NCBI GenBank assembly: GCA_039180675.1
Contig: JBCDDC010000004.1
Location: 62,001 to 126,000 of the forward strand
DNA length: 64,000 nucleotides
Source: Thermohalobaculum sp039180675
GTDB taxonomy: Bacteria > Pseudomonadota > Alphaproteobacteria > Rhodobacterales > Rhodobacteraceae
Direction: 5' to 3'
Positions 1 through 8,241 of this stretch are shown here, one piece after another. Position numbers and translations under genes: made by a program. Every line of letters begins with the position of its first letter. Position 1 is the first letter of the stretch. A model generated the notes under the pieces. The model searched no databases. It saw only the letters and a list, made by a program, of their open reading frames with translations, and was not told the DNA's origin.

Positions 1-821
1 TGCGAGCCGCACCTTCGCGAACCACCAGCCCCTGGTTGCGCGCCACGCGTATCGCCTGTCGCGTACGTGGCGCATTGGCCGGGTGGGAGGCGAAGAAGTC
101 GACAGAATTCGGATTGTACGATCTGCCGGCGATCCGCGATTCAAGCGCTGCTGCGCTGCCCATACTCTCGAGGAATTCCGCCTGAGCCACCGGGTCGTAA
201 CCGGCCCGGGCGAGGTAGCGGATGCCCAGATTGTCGGCGTCCAGCTCATCGCTGCGCGAATAGCTCGCGAGGACCCCGCCGGCCGCTGCTTGGCCAAGCT
301 GCAATAGCCCGCGCGAGGCGAGCGGATCGACACCCAGCACACTCAGCCCCACGGCACCCAGAAGCAGCCCGAGACCCGCCACCTGACCCCGATCCTGACG
401 CAGAGAGGAATGCCCGGCCGTCACATGTCCGATCTCATGGCCAATCACCCCGGCCAGTTCCGCCTCGTCATCGGCGAGCGCCATCAGCCCCCGCGTGACA
501 TAGACATAGCCGCCCGGCAGGGCGAAGGCGTTGATCGTGGGCGTGTCGAGCACCGTGAAGGTCCACTTCGCCTGCGGCTGCTCCGAGACCGCGGCGAGGT
601 CGCGCCCGATCTGGTTGACATAGCCCGTCACCCGCGGGTTCTGATAGGCGCCGCCGAACTGGGCAAGGATCTTAGGGTGGTTCTCGTCTCCGATCCGCTG
701 ATCCGACGAGGAGCGCTGGCTCAGCGTCGCAGGTGCCCCACCGCTGGAGGTGCCAGTGGTCTGACACCCGGCCAGCACCAGAGCGGTGAGCGATGCGACG
801 AGGAATGCCTTGATCTGCATG
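1..821 (-). CDS. M48 family metalloprotease, lipoprotein (C-terminus outside window)
   Basis: Read from the ATG at 821 (minus) to the window edge, about 273 codons with no stop. Residues 1-19 form a lipoprotein signal with lipobox LAGC, so the mature protein should be anchored by Cys19. The zinc motif HEIGH lies at about residues 128-132 inside GHEIGHVTAGH, and the third ligand is probably the first Glu of DELDAD near 192. This is the M48 (BepA/LoiP-like) peptidase fold, which degrades or remodels envelope proteins in the periplasm. A C-terminal TPR region is usual in BepA and would lie beyond the edge. The family is clear; the exact subfamily and substrate are not. Confidence 0.9.
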
Positions 822-961
822 AATGCCTCCTGAGCCTGCCTGGCTATCCACCCCCGGCGACGTGCCGCGCGTGCCACCTGCGGGCCGCGACGATTCTCTG
901 GCCGATCGAAGGCACGCTAGCATGCCCCGTGGCGCAGCCCTAGCCCCGCCGAACCGCCTGC

Positions 962-990
962 TTGACGTCCCCCGGCCGCAAGGGTATCCC
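962..990 (+). promoter_or_regulatory. Probable sigma-70 promoter of tRNA-Ser
   Basis: TTGACG at 962-967 and TATCCC at 985-990 are separated by 17 bp, and the mature tRNA 5' end is at 997. The -35 box fits the consensus well and the -10 box only partly. Inferred from position. Confidence 0.5.
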
Positions 991-996
991 GGTCTC

Positions 997-1087
997 GGGC
1001 AGGTGGCCGAGTGGTCGAAGGCGCTCCCCTGCTAAGGGAGTAGGCCCCAAAAGGGTCTCGTGGGTTCGAATCCCATCTTGCCCGCCA
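997..1087 (+). tRNA. tRNA-Ser (anticodon GCU)
   Basis: The acceptor stem GGGCAGG pairs with CTTGCCC (one G-U pair), followed by discriminator G and an encoded CCA at 1085-1087. The anticodon stem-loop CTCCCCTGCTAAGGGAG reads GCT. The long variable arm and the T-loop GGTTCGAATCC are those of a class II tRNA. The length of about 91 nt including CCA is normal for serine tRNAs. It decodes AGC and AGU. Confidence 0.95.
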
Positions 1088-1311
1088 CTACCCAAAAGTC
1101 CGCGATCGTGTTCCCGGAGAACGCACTCTGCCAAGGCGGATGTTTTATTTCGTCAAAGTGTCTTAAGAGCGGGTGAAACCCGATGATCTTGGTCTCTGCC
1201 CCTGTAGAGGAAGATCGAGTTAACCCGCTGCTCCACGCCTTTGGTTGAGGGGCTTAGAGACGGAAAGACCGGCACGGTGTTGCCGCGCCGGATCGTTGTG
1301 TGAAAAGCTGT

Positions 1312-1331
1312 GATCGGCTCTTGTGCCGATC
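1312..1331 (-). terminator. Hairpin downstream of the PstS/OmpA fusion gene
   Basis: Just after the stop at 1333, a perfect 7-bp stem GATCGGC/GCCGATC closes a 6-nt loop, followed on the minus strand by ACAGCTTTTC. The T-run is short, so this is a probable but weak intrinsic terminator. Confidence 0.5.
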
Positions 1332-1332
1332 C

Positions 1333-2940
1333 TCAGCGGCCGATCTCGCGCACGCCGGGGCGGCGCACCCAGATCTCGACGCGGCGGTTCAACTCCCGCC
1401 CCGCCTCGTCCTGATTGCACGCCACCGGCAGCAGCTCGCCATAGCTGAGCGTTCTGAGGCGCAGGCGCGAGGTTGTCTCCGGACTTACCGAGCGAACCAG
1501 GATGTTGCGCACGCTCTGCGCACGCTGTGCCGCCAATTGCGTGTTCCTCGCCTGCGAGCCGATCGCATCGGCAAAGCCCACGATCAGCATCTCGAGCCCT
1601 GCGAACTCCCGCGCTTCCATCCGGCGCCCGAGCACTTCGAGGTTGGCGAGCGAACGCTCGTCGAGCGCCGAGGATCCGGTGCGGAACCGGAAGGATAGGC
1701 TCAGCCGCTCTGCATCGCGCAACTCGCGCATCATCTCGGAGTACTGCCCTGGGCTGAAATCAGGTTCCACAGCCGCGGTGTGGATCAGCATCATGCCCAT
1801 ATCCTCGAGGTTCATGCGCTCGAGATTGCGGTCAACGAACCCGGCCCGGCGGATTGCGGATTGCGAGTCCTCGGTCGCAAGCCAGTCGACCAGCCCTTCG
1901 GCCTCGCTGTGGATCTCCGCAGGTCGCCTGTAGAGGAAGACGGGATAGGTGAGCGGGTAACCGTTCGTCTTCAACTGAAAGCTGTTCGGCCGTGTGATCA
2001 GGCCGCAGCTCTCGCGGATCGCGATGGGCCGCGCGCTCTCGGCGCCCGAGCGGGACAGGAAGCCGATGGCACCCGGGTCCGAGCGTACTTCCGCCAGAAC
2101 CTCACGATCGCTCTGGACGAGGTTTACGTTATTGGAGAGCAAATTCCCCGAACCCATCACGCGCTTGGAGAAAAGCTCCCCGCGCACGTGTGAGGGTTCG
2201 AGCGCGTGGACCGATATGGGTCTATTCCCGCCCCCAAGCTCGAGCCAGTTCGAGATCTCGCCGCTGAAGATGCCGGCGATCTCGGCCTTCGAGAGATAGC
2301 GCACGGGATTCTCAGGGTTGACCGCGACGATCACGGCGTCGAGCGCGACTGTCTGCTCATTCTCGGGCGAGAGCAATTGGTCAAGCGCGGGGCCGGAGAA
2401 GATCGGGTCGATCTCCTCACGCATCGGCGTGTCCTGCAGCGTGAGCTGTGCCTCGCCGTTGACCATCGAGCTAAAGCCGGACTGGCCGCTAAAGAAGACG
2501 ATCTCGGTGCTCTGACCGGTCGTACGACGGGTCATGCGGATGATCTGGCGATCTGCCCTGTCCGATTCGAGAAACTCAACATCGGCATCGGTTTCGGAGG
2601 CATAGCCGCGAATGATCTCCGAGGCGAGCTTCAGCCCGATACCCGGTGCCACGTGGATCGCAAAACCCTCGCCCTGCGACTCGGCTGGGCAGGAGATGCC
2701 CTCACAGGTCGCCGATGCGATGTTGATCTTGAGCTCGCCGATCTCCGTGCGGATGATGTAGAAGCCATCCTCGACCCCCAGAAGCTCACCCAGAAGACTG
2801 GTCGAACCGTCCCGCGCCTTCAGTTCCACCAGGGCGTCCTGATCGAAGTTCGACAGCGCAGACTGGGCAACAACCGAGTTCGCGCTTAAGGCGATTGCCG
2901 ATGATAGAAGTGCAACTTTAAGAATAGAAAGCCTACTCAC
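1333..2940 (-). CDS. Secreted substrate-binding (PstS-like) protein fused to OmpA peptidoglycan-binding domain
   Basis: 535 aa from a GTG at 2940. Residues 1-25 are a cleavable signal peptide ending in VVAQS. A PstS-type type 2 periplasmic binding region follows at about 90-345, with the typical segment on receptor residues and crystal-like phrase AEIAGIFSGEISNWLELGG. The C-terminal 130 residues are an OmpA/MotB domain with FRTGSSALD, a GFADAIGS segment and the closing NRRVEIWVRR. The family probably captures a ligand, perhaps an oxyanion, while tethered to peptidoglycan. No pst permease genes are adjacent, so a transport role is not supported here. The start is uncertain because the ribosome-binding site is weak. 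Confidence 0.85.
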   Translation of the reverse strand: MSRLSILKVALLSSAIALSANSVVAQSALSNFDQDALVELKARDGSTSLLGELLGVEDGFYIIRTEIGELKINIASATCEGISCPAESQGEGFAIHVAPGIGLKLASEIIRGYASETDADVEFLESDRADRQIIRMTRRTTGQSTEIVFFSGQSGFSSMVNGEAQLTLQDTPMREEIDPIFSGPALDQLLSPENEQTVALDAVIVAVNPENPVRYLSKAEIAGIFSGEISNWLELGGGNRPISVHALEPSHVRGELFSKRVMGSGNLLSNNVNLVQSDREVLAEVRSDPGAIGFLSRSGAESARPIAIRESCGLITRPNSFQLKTNGYPLTYPVFLYRRPAEIHSEAEGLVDWLATEDSQSAIRRAGFVDRNLERMNLEDMGMMLIHTAAVEPDFSPGQYSEMMRELRDAERLSLSFRFRTGSSALDERSLANLEVLGRRMEAREFAGLEMLIVGFADAIGSQARNTQLAAQRAQSVRNILVRSVSPETTSRLRLRTLSYGELLPVACNQDEAGRELNRRVEIWVRRPGVREIGR

Positions 2941-3276
2941 TGGTTCATGCCCTCATAGTTACTCGAATGTCTTCAGTAAAATTATAATAATGGCAATTTT
3001 TAGGAGGGCGCAGTTACATTTATGAGATTCAATCACCTATACCTATATTGTGAAGTGTAGCAGTCTCACGAAATTCGAGATTTTTGATAAACGAGAGTAC
3101 CTAGAGACAATGTTTCGCCACGATTCAGTGCGAACAATCCTTCAGTAATTTGGAGTAATAGTACGTAATGGCGCGGTTCGCGCTAAAGTTGAAACCACGG
3201 TTGGACTATCAATGAGGCTTTGTCCGGGCATTTCCAGAGTAATGGGTCGGCCGAGGCGTAGCGGAGGGGGAGCCCC
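2941..3276. other. AT-rich divergent intergenic region (336 bp)
   Basis: No gene is supported here. The stretch is clearly more AT-rich than its surroundings and lies between two divergently transcribed secreted-protein genes, so it should hold both promoters. I could not place boxes with confidence. Confidence 0.5.
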
Positions 3277-4197
3277 ATGATCAAGAAGACAGCAGAAAAT
3301 GGCACGGGATGGATGATGGCGGCGGCCCTCGCGGCATCGCTTTTCATCGTTCCGGCCCCGGCAGCGGCACAATCCGTGCCCGTCAGTGCCGATACCATTT
3401 CTAAAAGGATCGATCTCGCTGGACGCCAGCGCATGCTTGCGGAGCGGATGGCCGCACATTTCTGCTATGCCCGGTCGCAGATCGACACGTTCGAGAGCCT
3501 GGACGAGTTGAAAGCTTCGCTTGAGCTCTTCCACGAGACCCATACGGGGTTCAAACGCGGCAACGACGATCTGAACTTGTTTGTCGAGGAGAACGCCTCG
3601 GTGCTTAAGGCCTGGTCGCAGGTTAACCTCCTCTGGGTGCCGCTCAAGGGGCTCTACGAGCAGATCCTCAACGGCGAGTTCGTGACCGAGGAGGATTATG
3701 CCCTCGCCAACGGCCTGACGCTGGAAGTGCGGGCGCGCGCGAATGATATGGTCGCCCAGCTTCGCGCAGCCTACGCCGAGGATCTTGGCGGCGACGGCTT
3801 CGGCGACGCGCTGCTGATCGACCTCTATGGGCGCCAGCGCATGCTGTCCCAGAAACTGTCCAAGGAAGTGTGCCTTGTGGCTGGCGGGTTCGAGCTCGAC
3901 ACAACGCAGCCCGAGCTTGAGGCGACGCTGCGCCTTTTCGAACGCTCGCTTGGCGCCTTTGTCGAAGGTCTGCCGGTCGCCGGTGTGCCAAAGCCACCGA
4001 CCCAGGAGATCGCTGACCAACTTTCCGTTGCATCAGATGAGTGGGAAAAAATTGGCTTTACCGCACAGACGATCGTGACCGGTGGCAGCGTCGGGCTAAA
4101 CGATCTGGCGACCTTCCGTGTCGGATCGACCAAGTTCCTGCGAGAAATGAACAAGGCCGTTCAGATGCTCGCGGCACTGAACGCCGATCCGAGTTGA
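3277..4197 (+). CDS. Secreted protein with two PilJ-type (type IV pili MCP N-terminal) domains
   Basis: 306 aa, starting ATG at 3277. A signal peptide ends around AAAQS (residue 31). Two similar four-helix units follow: RIDLAGRQRMLAERM at about residue 46 and LIDLYGRQRMLSQKL at about 184, each with a nearby Cys (HFCYA, EVCLVA). This GRQRML signature marks the PilJ/NarX-like sensor domain usually found outside the membrane on chemoreceptors and kinases. No transmembrane helix or signalling domain follows, so the protein appears to be a soluble periplasmic stand-alone sensor module. The ligand is unknown. A strong terminator follows at 4225. Confidence 0.8.
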   Translation: MIKKTAENGTGWMMAAALAASLFIVPAPAAAQSVPVSADTISKRIDLAGRQRMLAERMAAHFCYARSQIDTFESLDELKASLELFHETHTGFKRGNDDLNLFVEENASVLKAWSQVNLLWVPLKGLYEQILNGEFVTEEDYALANGLTLEVRARANDMVAQLRAAYAEDLGGDGFGDALLIDLYGRQRMLSQKLSKEVCLVAGGFELDTTQPELEATLRLFERSLGAFVEGLPVAGVPKPPTQEIADQLSVASDEWEKIGFTAQTIVTGGSVGLNDLATFRVGSTKFLREMNKAVQMLAALNADPS

Positions 4198-4224
4198 CAC
4201 GGTAGGCTCCGTTACTCAAGCCAG

Positions 4225-4270
4225 CCCCGCATCGGTGGTCTACCCTGACCGCCAGTGCGGGGTTTCTTTG
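4225..4270 (+). terminator. Intrinsic terminator after PilJ-N gene
   Basis: Outer stem CCCCGCA (4225-4231) with TGCGGGG (4256-4262), inner stem GGTGGTC/GACCGCC, then TTTCTTTG. The nested stem and T-rich tail make a convincing rho-independent terminator. Confidence 0.8.
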
Positions 4271-4375
4271 TTCCCTGACTGCTTCCGCTTCGGATTTTCC
4301 GGCGCACCGACCCAAGGTTAATCTGTTGGCAAGGCCAAGGGGGCAGTCTCTCGCGCAGTCGAAGCAGAGCTGTCT

Positions 4376-5344
4376 GTGAGAGCGCGCGTGAACGTCCTGT
4401 CGAAGAAAATCCATCGTACCGGTGTCGGCAGGTCGCCGATCCGTCAGCTTGACCAATTCAACGACAATTTCGTCAAGGAGCTCGACGCCCGGCTCCGTCA
4501 TCTCCTGACCACGATCACTGAGACGATGGTGGTGGAGTACAAGGTGCGCAAGCTGTCCGCGGTGCTTGAGGAGGTGCCGTTCCCCGCGATGCTCGCCGTG
4601 ATCGGTTTCGAGCAGACCGAGGACCGCGCGCTCATCAATCTCAGCAACGATCTGACTTTCCATATCATCGACATCCGAATGAGCGGCGATCCCTCGGACC
4701 TGCCGACCCCGACAGCCCTCGCCATGACTGAGATCGGCTGCACCATCTGCGCCGATTTCGTCGACGCCATGCTCGGCAGTTTCACCGATGCGATGAGCAC
4801 CGCGCTGCGCGCGCCGATGCCGGGTGGCCTCAAGCTCTTTGAGTTCGAGCAGCACGCGACCATGCTCTCGGTCGCGCCGGACAACGCTGATGTCCTGGTG
4901 ATCAAAGGCAATGTCGACATCGGCGATGCCGCGCGCAACGGGGATTTCGAGCTGATCATACCGTTCTCGATGCTCGATATTCTCGAATCTGCGGCGCGCC
5001 GCGCGGGTCCGCGCAAGCAGGCGAACAGCGACATCGACCTCTGGTCGGGCCATATGCGCCAGGTCGCCGGGTGCATCGATGTGCGGGTCTGCTCGGTCCT
5101 GCACCGGCTGCACATCCCGGTCGCTGAGGTGAAGTCACTCAAGGTTGGACAGGTGCTCAGCCTGCCCGCCGACAGCGTCGACGATGTGAGCCTTGTCGTT
5201 GGCGGCACGAGTGCCGCACAAAGCTTTGCTACCGGAAAGCTCGGCATGCACAAAAAGAACCGTGCGGTGAAGCTCATCGACCCGCCCGATGCCGACTTTC
5301 AGGCGCGGCTTGATGCCATGATGAGCGACGCGGCGCCGACATGA
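4376..5344 (+). CDS. fliM: FliM-like flagellar motor switch protein
   Basis: 322 aa from a GTG at 4376. The frame is open back to a stop at 4319, so the start is uncertain. The middle region resembles the CheC-like core of FliM, opening with LDQFNDNFVKELDARLRHLL. The C-terminal third resembles the FliN/SpoA domain (VAEVKSLKVGQVLSLPAD, then GKLGMHKKNRAVKLID). The usual N-terminal EIDALL CheY-binding peptide is absent. The ORF itself has no interruptions, unlike the decayed chemotaxis genes directly downstream. FliM forms the C-ring of the flagellar motor; a divergent chemotaxis-associated FliM paralogue is an alternative. Confidence 0.65.
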   Translation: MRARVNVLSKKIHRTGVGRSPIRQLDQFNDNFVKELDARLRHLLTTITETMVVEYKVRKLSAVLEEVPFPAMLAVIGFEQTEDRALINLSNDLTFHIIDIRMSGDPSDLPTPTALAMTEIGCTICADFVDAMLGSFTDAMSTALRAPMPGGLKLFEFEQHATMLSVAPDNADVLVIKGNVDIGDAARNGDFELIIPFSMLDILESAARRAGPRKQANSDIDLWSGHMRQVAGCIDVRVCSVLHRLHIPVAEVKSLKVGQVLSLPADSVDDVSLVVGGTSAAQSFATGKLGMHKKNRAVKLIDPPDADFQARLDAMMSDAAPT

Positions 5345-5652
5345 GCGTGGTGCCTGATTTCGCCAGGGCCGATGTGATCGCATTCCCCGCGCTGCCTCCT
5401 GCTACCTAGTCGGACGCCGAAGCCTTCCTCGACGAGTTGCGCATGCTGCCGACAGGCGTAATCATGTTGCTTGACGCCGGGGCGGTAGAAGGCATTGTCG
5501 CCGCCTAAGTCCACACAATCCTCAGTCTTGCGCAGACCCTTCTGGGCAGTGGCGGCAAGATTCTGGTCGATCGGCCCATGGTCGCCTCCGTCGACGCCTC
5601 TTCCGACCTCAACCTGTTCTGGGACCTGATAAGAACGGAGTTCCATCAATGA
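5341..5652 (+). pseudogene. Decayed STAS-domain chemotaxis gene
   Basis: An ATG at 5341, overlapping the fliM stop, opens a 104-codon frame interrupted by TAG at 5407-5409 and TAA at 5506-5508, then ending with TGA at 5650-5652. Read through the stops, it gives FLDELRMLPTGVIMLLDAGAVEG, ILSLAQTLLGSGGKILVDRP and SSDLNLFWDL. These resemble the small STAS proteins encoded in alphaproteobacterial chemotaxis operons. The match is by eye and rests partly on the neighbouring relics. Confidence 0.6.
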
Positions 5653-5930
5653 AACAAATCCTTCGGGTCGGCGACTCGAAACTGTTGCGCAAGATACTGG
5701 TCGACGTGTTGACCGAGGCCAGACACAAGGTCGTAGAGGCCGAAGACGGGCAGCAGGGCCTCGCGCGGCCGCGTGAGCAGCGGTCGGACATGGTGATCAC
5801 CGACCTGACCATGCCGGCGATGAATGGCTCAACTTCATTGAGGCCGCGAGGGGTGACCCCGAGGGCCGTGATCTGCCAATCCAGTTTTTGACGCCCGAAA
5901 AGACCGATGATCTCAAGGGACGCATGCTGC
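5649..5930 (+). pseudogene. cheY: Decayed CheY-type receiver gene
   Basis: Starts with ATG at 5649, overlapping the STAS relic stop. The N-terminal half is a receiver domain: ILRVGDSKLLRKILVDVLTE, then the beta-3 phosphoacceptor segment DMVITDLTMPAMNG. The acidic pocket is already damaged (GDS instead of DDS). A one-base loss near 5828 shifts the frame; the next frame continues LNFIEAARGDPEGRDLPIQF and TPEKTDDLKGRML. The conserved C-terminal Lys region is gone and the sequence runs directly into CheA-like sequence, which implies a deletion joining the two genes. Confidence 0.8.
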
Positions 5931-6364
5931 ACCCCGCTCGCCAGCTTGCTGCAAAGCTCGGCAAAGAGGCGCGGTTGGAGATCTCGGGCGAGCAGACCTG
6001 GGTCAACAGGAGCGAGTTATGGAACCGGCCGAGCCGCATACCTACACTCTGCGCAACTCTTTGGATCACGGGCTCGATAAGACCCCGACGGAGCGTGGGG
6101 CTCTCGGCAAACCTCGTGCCGACACGCTTCGCCTTAGCGGTGAGCGATTGATCATTCCCCCGGGCCGCTGACGCTCGCGGTGCTTGAGCGGCTGATAACA
6201 GCCGCCGGAGGGGGGGGTATTTCACCCTGTCGCTCGACAGTGTGATCGAGGCGATCAGGGTTCAGGATGACCACTTCTCGACCCTTCCCCACTGCCAGCG
6301 CCTGATCCGAATTCGCGATGATTGCCTGCCGCTGTTTAGCCCGAAGGAGCTTTTGGGCATTGAT
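5931..6364 (+). pseudogene. cheA: Decayed CheA histidine kinase fragment
   Basis: Pieces of CheA occur in order but in different frames. They are QLAAKLGKEARLEISGEQTW (start of the ATPase region), then TLRNSLDHGLDKTPTERGAL with the N-box in the frame of the ATG at 6019, and PLTLAVLERLI near 6168. After a run of eight G at 6210-6217, in another frame, come LSLDSVIEAIRVQDDHFSTL and RLIRIRDDCLPLF, from the CheW-like P5 domain. The phosphotransfer domain and most of the ATPase core are missing. At least two frameshifts and large internal deletions exclude function. Confidence 0.8.
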
Positions 6365-6365
6365 C

Positions 6366-6566
6366 GCGACGCAGAGCGCCAAGTTCGACATGGTCATTTC
6401 AGATCTAAACATGCCAGGGCTCAGCAGGGTCGACCGCGCCGACTGGATCAAGGCTCACCCAGTCTTTCGCCACATCCCGGTCTTCCTCGCGACCTCGGAG
6501 GCCTAAACGGATCAGATCGAGAGCGCGCCGAGCATCGATCACTTCGTGACCAAACCATCTCTGTAA
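6366..6566 (+). pseudogene. Decayed second receiver-domain gene
   Basis: Directly after the CheA relic, this frame reads ATQSAKFDMVISDLNMPG, the phosphoacceptor strand of a receiver, then DWIKAHPVFRHIPVFLATSE. A TAA at 6504-6506 interrupts it, and SIDHFVTKPSL with the conserved Lys-Pro follows before TAA at 6564. The N-terminal acidic half is missing. The remnant resembles a CheY protein or a CheA-linked receiver. Nothing suggests expression. Confidence 0.75.
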
Positions 6567-6615
6567 CCGGTATGCGGCGACGATCGAGGGCCATTCGGGC
6601 GCGCTGACCAGAGCT

Positions 6616-7263
6616 TCAGAACGGTGCCGGGCTCTCCCAGGCGCACCAGCGCCCGTCTTCCGGATGGCGCAGTCTCAGACGGGTTGCGTGCAGTTGCAAT
6701 CGCGGTGCCGCGCGATAGGCCGGCTCGGGCGCATAGAACGGATCGCCCAAGATGGGATGGCCGATCTCCCTCAGATGCACCCGAAGTTGATGGCTGCGCC
6801 CGGTCTTGGGGCTAAGCTCCAGCCGCGTCGCGCCGGACTCGCGTTCGATCACTTGCCATTCAGTTAGCGCGGCCTTGCCTTGGGCGTGGCAGACCTTCTG
6901 CATCGGCCGGTTGGGCCAGTCCGCAATGAGCGGAAGATCGATTGTGCCGCTCTCTTCCACGACCGTCCCCGCGACCCGGGCTACATAAGTCTTCTCTACC
7001 ACTCGCCGCTCGAACTGCCCGTTGATCAGCCGTTGCGCTCGTGGGTTCATCGCGAAAACCATGATCCCGGATGTCTCCAGATCCAGCCGGTGGATCAGAA
7101 GTGCGCCGGGGCAGGCGGCCTTCACCCGTGTTTCCAGACAGTCGCGGTGGTCTGCGGGTTTTCCGGGCACAGACAACAATCCGCTGGGCTTGGCCACCAG
7201 CAGCAGATCGTGATCCCGGTGGATGATCTCCAGCTCCGCCATCGGGGGGGTGTACACAGTCAT
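6616..7263 (-). CDS. RluA-family pseudouridine synthase
   Basis: 215 aa if begun at the ATG at 7263 (MTVYTPP, where relatives start); in-frame ATGs also lie at 7278 and 7242. The catalytic motif HRLDLETSGIMVFA is present with the nucleophilic Asp, then the KTYVARV strand and the GRSHQLRVHLREIGHPILGD segment of RluA enzymes. It isomerises specific uridines in rRNA or tRNA in the cytoplasm. The length of about 215 aa matches the short RluA class without an S4 domain. The exact target site cannot be assigned from sequence. Confidence 0.9.
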   Translation of the reverse strand: MTVYTPPMAELEIIHRDHDLLLVAKPSGLLSVPGKPADHRDCLETRVKAACPGALLIHRLDLETSGIMVFAMNPRAQRLINGQFERRVVEKTYVARVAGTVVEESGTIDLPLIADWPNRPMQKVCHAQGKAALTEWQVIERESGATRLELSPKTGRSHQLRVHLREIGHPILGDPFYAPEPAYRAAPRLQLHATRLRLRHPEDGRWCAWESPAPF

Positions 7264-7352
7264 AAGCCGGGGACGCATGGTTGCCGCCTACGCCGCGCCG
7301 AAGAATGCGTCAAGGCTCGTGGGGTCAACGCCGGGCTGTCACAGAAAAGTGT

Positions 7353-7366
7353 AATGTTATAACATT
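7353..7366. promoter_or_regulatory. Perfect 14-bp palindrome resembling a Zur (zinc uptake regulator) box
   Basis: AATGTTATAACATT lies 74 bp upstream of the ATG at 7440. It contains the ATGTTAT/ATAACAT half-sites characteristic of proteobacterial Zur operators. The gene behind it encodes a secreted protein with a His-rich stretch, which fits zinc control. The regulator assignment is inferred. Confidence 0.55.
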
Positions 7367-7439
7367 CTATTTTAGATAAGCGCGTCCCGTAGGCTCGCGG
7401 TCACTCCTGTCACGAGCCAAAAGTCCACGAGGAATCAAA

Positions 7440-8228
7440 ATGATATCGACTTTACAACGGCTTGCCTTTGGCGGCTGCGTCACAGTCCTCACCCTGGCAG
7501 CGGGGCCTGCGGCGGCACAGATCTTTGAGGTCATCCACCCGGATGTCGAGAAAGGTGGCTTCGAATTCGAGGTTCTCAACGGCGTTGTCCTCGAAGATAT
7601 CGAGGATGGAGAGGAACGCTCGGCGCACGAAATCGCCATTGCCTATTCGCCGTTTTCGTTCTGGAAAACGACCCTGGCCATTGAGATCGCCAACCCCGAA
7701 GGCGAAAGCGCGGAGTTCGAGGCGTTCGAGTGGGAAAACGTCCTGCTCCTCCCGTTCGGCGGCGGGCATGGCGCCGGACATTCCCATGACCACGGCGGCG
7801 AGGGGTTCTTTGCGCTGGAGGCGGTTGGTATCTTCGCCGCACTTGAAGTGCCAAACTCCGGAGGGATTGAGGCCGGTGGTATCGAGGTCGGCCCCATCGC
7901 CGAGATCGCATTCGGCCCCGTCGAGACCGTGTCGAACTTCTTCTTCGAAGTGCCGTTCGAGGATGAGGCGGGAACCGGCATCGCCTACGCGATTCAGGCG
8001 CAATACCCGATCTTCGATCAGGTCGGTGTGGGCTTCGAAGCCTTTGGTGAGGTCGAGAACGTGTTCCAGGGTGAAACCGAAGACGAACACTTCATCGGAC
8101 CCGCTATCTTCACCGAATTCGATCTGGGCCGCGGCCGAGTGCTCGAGCCCCGGCTCGCCTTCCTGTTCGGCCTCACCGATGATGCGCCCGACGCGGTCGC
8201 CTCGCTGAATTTCGAGCTGAAGTTCTGA
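7440..8228 (+). CDS. Secreted, possibly outer-membrane protein with His-rich loop, putative zinc-responsive
   Basis: 262 aa. A signal peptide ends at PAAAQ (about residue 29). The mature part is acidic, with alternating hydrophobic strands and a terminal Phe (LNFELKF), the pattern of an outer-membrane beta barrel. Residues around 104-117 read GGGHGAGHSHDHGGEG, a likely metal-binding loop. Many strands are spaced by Gly/Glu-rich turns. The Zur-like palindrome upstream suggests induction under zinc starvation, so a role in zinc capture or entry is a reasonable guess. I recognise no named family. Confidence 0.7.
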   Translation: MISTLQRLAFGGCVTVLTLAAGPAAAQIFEVIHPDVEKGGFEFEVLNGVVLEDIEDGEERSAHEIAIAYSPFSFWKTTLAIEIANPEGESAEFEAFEWENVLLLPFGGGHGAGHSHDHGGEGFFALEAVGIFAALEVPNSGGIEAGGIEVGPIAEIAFGPVETVSNFFFEVPFEDEAGTGIAYAIQAQYPIFDQVGVGFEAFGEVENVFQGETEDEHFIGPAIFTEFDLGRGRVLEPRLAFLFGLTDDAPDAVASLNFELKF

Positions 8229-8241
8229 GACCGGCGGCGGC

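Noticed and set aside
3142..4020. 292-codon minus-strand frame opposite the PilJ-N gene
   Set aside because: The plus-strand gene has a signal peptide, two domain repeats and a terminator; the antisense frame shows nothing comparable.
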